Below are positions 60,950 through 64,000 of a stretch of DNA of 64,000 bases, piece after piece (position 1 is the first letter of the stretch; every line of letters starts with the position of its first letter). The translations under genes were made by a program, and so were the position numbers. The notes under the pieces were generated by a model. That model did not search any database, was not told where the DNA came from, and was given only the letters and a program-made list of their open reading frames with translations. The stretch lies in NCBI GenBank assembly GCA_032622095.1, contig CP136066.1, positions 106,041,319 through 106,105,318 on the forward strand, given 5' to 3'. Origin of the DNA: Siphonodentalium dalli (Eukaryota > Mollusca > Scaphopoda > Gadilida > Siphonodentaliidae).

Positions 60950-61129
60950 GTGAGATATTGGTTACCGTGACAACAGATTATGGTTTCAGCTTCTGAGCAT
61001 GCTATGATTGGTTTTGGTGTTTCCTTCCTCTTATCTGTTTTCACTAGACATCAGTTTGAAATGATTATAGGACATCACAAGAGTTAATTTTTTAATAGTA
61101 GATTTTCCTCAATTGGCTTGTCCTCATAT

Positions 61130-61347
61130 TTAACCCTTTAGTGCCAAGTCCGATTTTTGTATCAACCCATATTTCCATTGAATCATTTTTCAATTTTTTT
61201 GATTATAATAATGTGATACATTGATGAAAAGAGCTCTAAGAGCTCTTTCCATCAATGTATCACATTATTATAATCAAAAAATTTGAAAAATGATTCAATG
61301 GAAATATGGGTTGATACAAAAATCGGACTTGGCACTGAAAGGGTTAA
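61130..61347. mobile_element. TTAA MITE subfamily A, foldback
   Basis: TTAA both sides, CCCTTTAGTGCCAAGTCCG start, GACTTGGCACTGAAAGGG end, long almost perfect arms meeting in GAGCTCTAAGAGCTC. Confidence 0.88.
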
Positions 61348-61564
61348 ACGGCAGTGTGATACAGTGTGTGAATTCAGTGCCACAGTCTCTTCAGTCTAAT
61401 TTTGTTAGTTTTACTTGGAAATTTACTAGCGAACAAATAATATCCTACCTACATACTAGATTAAAGAATATCAAAATGGATCAGATTATTTTCTGCTTTC
61501 TTTCTAGAAGAGTTCACAAAAATTGTAGGGAATGAGCTGAAAGATAACCCAAAGCAATAAAGCA

Positions 61565-61740
61565 ATTGCCAAGGTGGTTACGGTGTAAATATCATCTTAG
61601 CAAATAAGCTAGACGAGGAGGTGAAGGGTTCAATCCTCGACATTGTCGAAAATCTGGGTCCATTTTCAAGCTTGATCTTAGTCATTTGTTCACACACATA
61701 CAAAGCAATTAACATATCATTCTAAAGCAGTGCTCACATC
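61565..61740 (+). mobile_element. Possible tRNA-derived SINE
   Basis: GCCAAGGTGGTTACGGTG and GGGTTCAATCC are A/B-box-like; the downstream part resembles 16640-16780. No clear target duplication. Confidence 0.45.
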
Positions 61741-61771
61741 ATTCTCAAATATATGATGGTATGACCCCATT

Positions 61772-61840
61772 CCATACGGAATTGTAAATATGGAACAGCA
61801 ATAACACTATACTAGGAACAAGTGTGTAATAAATATGAGG
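61772..61840. mobile_element. Foldback element Z, tail fragment
   Basis: ATATGGAACAGCAATAACAC, AGGAACAAGTGTGTAATAAA: the last part of element Z without its hairpin. Confidence 0.6.
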
Positions 61841-62208
61841 ACGGAATTTGGAATTCCAGTTAGCAGCCACCTGGAAAAGTGAACATAAATGTGCAATAAA
61901 AGCTAAAGAATTGATGTTTAAACCTTGTTTATCATGGACTTAATATGTGTTATAGATATATGGTCCATACATAACTTCATATTAGTACGTAATGTTATCA
62001 TTGAGGTTAAAATTCGAAATGGTGAAAACTAAACTACCAATAATGACCAACGAATACCATATTATAAGGGATGATGATCATGATATATCATAAGTGTCCT
62101 CTTGTCAATTTTGCTATTTTATTCCACACCCATTGATGTGAGTCACATGTATTCAACTGAATCCCAGCCATTGAATACATATTACTGTATACCTCTAGTG
62201 CAATACAT

Positions 62209-62612
62209 ACACAGAACGACACGATGTGTAAATGGGTTTGTCGATACAGCACAAGTGCTGTCGTGGAAGGATAGAATGAGAGGCACTTGCTCCTCGAGTT
62301 CTATCCTTCCGCAACAGCACAAGTTCTGTATCGACAAACCCATTTACACATCATGTCGTTTTGTGTTTATTACACGCTTCGCGTTCTAGAATCCGTGCAT
62401 TAAAAATACAGACTTAGAAGGTGTATTTAGGCACATAGAGGGAGTGATGCTTTTATTTTATAGTTCCGGTTTTATGGTTGAGGCGAACGTTATGTATGTC
62501 ATTTTACGTCAACGAGATGCATATGGAATGTACATACGTATGGAACGTACGTTCCATGCTTAAATATGGAACAGCAATAACACTGTACTTCTGGGAACAA
62601 GCGTGTAATAAA
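62209..62612. mobile_element. Foldback element Z, copy 2
   Basis: Hairpin arms ACACAGAACGACACGATGTG and the complement (62209-62366), then the same tail as at 52957-53210, ending GGGAACAAGCGTGTAATAAA. Confidence 0.75.
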
Positions 62613-62804
62613 AGCCGGAACTATTTATGTTGACGTATTTAACCAAGAAAGATGATGTATATTACGTCAACGATCTGCTTCGTGTGATGCCCCGGCCATT
62701 ACTGGTTATTTGTCAGATTTAAATCGCAATAAAGGTAGCTTTAGTATCAAGGAAGGTGGCAGTCATGGATTGAACTTATCTGACACAATGGTGTCAAATA
62801 AATA

Positions 62805-62931
62805 CAGAACATAACTTGCATCATAATCTCAAATATTTTATCGAACTCATTGCGGACGGCACATAGTTACATTTCGCCATCCACAACTCATTCGATAAAA
62901 GAATCGAGATTAAGATGCGCGTTATGTTCTG
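62805..62931. repeat. Foldback element
   Basis: CAGAACATAACTTGCATCAT / GATGCGCGTTATGTTCTG arms with inner TTTTATCGAA / TTCGATAAAA. Unclassified. Confidence 0.65.
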
Positions 62932-64000
62932 TCTATATATTCAGACGGACTGTGAATAGTATCTAGATTGTGATAGAGCACACAGGTTGTTGATGTAAAT
63001 GGACAAAACGTGGACTGATTGTACCACTTAATGTAAACAGGTGGAATAATATTTGCACTGGCATACAGAATACCAGTTTACAGGCATGGATTACGGCTTA
63101 CTAAACAGTGGTGTGACACCCTCATATATGGACCTCTGGCCTAAGCTCTCATTGATAACCAATGCAATGGTATTCTGTGCATGAACTGGTGCATTACTTG
63201 ACGTTGCAAATCTACAAACCTTTATATTTTCCATCAATTGTTTTTTCCTTTCCTTGTTAAAATTCACTAACTGTTCAATTACTAGTATGAAATTCATCTC
63301 TTTTACTAAATGCATAATTGAAAACTCCCTGTACATAATCTGTCCTGTGTTCACTGGTATCTGATAATATTTCCCGATTGTTTTGTGATTATTTTACTAC
63401 ATTTCCTGTTCAAGCACTCTGGTTAGTTTATGCCTTGTGTGTTAGGAGTTATCAATTACCCTGCATTCTAGCTGACGTCCTTCCACAAGAAGCAGAATTT
63501 AGTGCTATTCAGAATTGATTGGTCAAAGAATGAAAATTTAACTCCTGATTCATTTTCAAAGATCATCTGTCCTAAACATTCCTCTCATAATCTTAGCAAT
63601 TTAGTTTTGACAAATTATAATTTTTTGCAGTAAATAGATATAAAAAATTAATTCCTTCAAGAAAAAAAAACTTTTAATTGTTAATATTTTCAATGTTTTT
63701 GTAAATGATTTTTGAGAGAGATTATTTCAGTATTTCATTAAATGATTTCATTGTTTCTTATAAGGGGATGTAACAGATGTTCCTAGACTAGATATTGACA
63801 TCATTCCATTTACTAACACATGTCTTTTGATTTCATTGCTGACTCAGGTGAAATTGGATAAGTTAAAGGTATCCATGGTGATGTCGATCATGTGACTTGT
63901 CTTGTAATCAATGTTGTTTGGTCCAAAAAACAACTAAATGCAAACATTAGCAGAACTTCACAGAGTTGTTTGATAGTTACACCATCAGTAGTTGTAAATA
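62932..64000. other. Intron after exon 21, to window end
   Basis: AT-rich. The next conserved RyR block was not found. A 21-nt segment at 63848-63868 is framed by CAG and GTATCC but does not match RyR. Confidence 0.45.

Noticed and set aside
59891-60874. Functional host gene encoding a reverse transcriptase
   Set aside because: It lacks the endonuclease, is frameshifted from its C-terminal part and has a LINE-type 3' tail; it is a truncated retrotransposon.
63848-63868. 21-nt segment between CAG and GTATCC that could be a micro-exon (VKLDKLK)
   Set aside because: The peptide does not fit the conserved RyR sequence expected after exon 21, and the length alone is uninformative.

Overview
This is an AT-rich, intron-dominated stretch of a large animal genome. 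It lies entirely inside one gene on the + strand, a ryanodine receptor (RyR), the intracellular Ca2+-release channel of the endoplasmic/sarcoplasmic reticulum. Twenty-one coding exons can be read between 456 and 60949. All have GT donors and AG acceptors, and their phases match at every junction. Joined, they give 2781 nt, or 927 codons. Both ends of the gene lie outside the window, so no promoter, start codon, stop codon or polyadenylation site of RyR is present.

The exons run in order along a RyR. Exons 1-2 are the end of the Repeat34 (RY3/RY4) domain. Exons 3-17 are the alpha-helical bridging solenoid. Exon 18 is the calmodulin-binding segment, with the anchor Trp, the ACF cysteine and the anchor Phe intact. 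Exons 19-21 are the start of the core solenoid, including an acidic linker. The protein is of invertebrate type. Together with intron sizes of 0.2 to 21 kb and the dense miniature transposons, this suggests a marine invertebrate, perhaps a lophotrochozoan such as a mollusc or brachiopod. The phylum is an inference.

The rest of the window is intron, heavily colonised by non-autonomous DNA transposons. (1) TTAA-flanked MITEs whose ends begin CCCTTT, as in the piggyBac superfamily, occur in several subfamilies and often carry a shared palindromic core. (2) TA-flanked, almost perfectly palindromic Tc1/mariner-type MITEs begin CAGTAATGCCC. (3) Elements of about 360-460 bp with CAAGCCTGAG-type ends have 8-bp target duplications, exact in three copies, as in hAT elements. 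(4) There are unclassified foldback elements. (5) One candidate Helitron end is seen. Tandem arrays fill 22.5-24.3 kb and 26.4-27.3 kb. A 5'-truncated, frameshifted LINE lies antisense just upstream of exon 21, and a tRNA-derived SINE lies just downstream of exon 19.

Layout: 0-10 kb holds exons 1-8 with small introns. 10-15.7 kb is intron 8. 15.7-28 kb holds exons 9-15 with tandem arrays in intron 14. 27.9-48.9 kb is one 21-kb intron with no recognisable coding exon. 48.9-61 kb holds exons 16-21. 61-64 kb is the next intron. I found no CRISPR array, operon, bacterial gene or complete RNA gene. The most notable observations are transposon insertions directly against splice sites (exons 8, 11, 15, 19, 21), two intronic duplicates of the exon-20 donor region, and recombination among MITE families.
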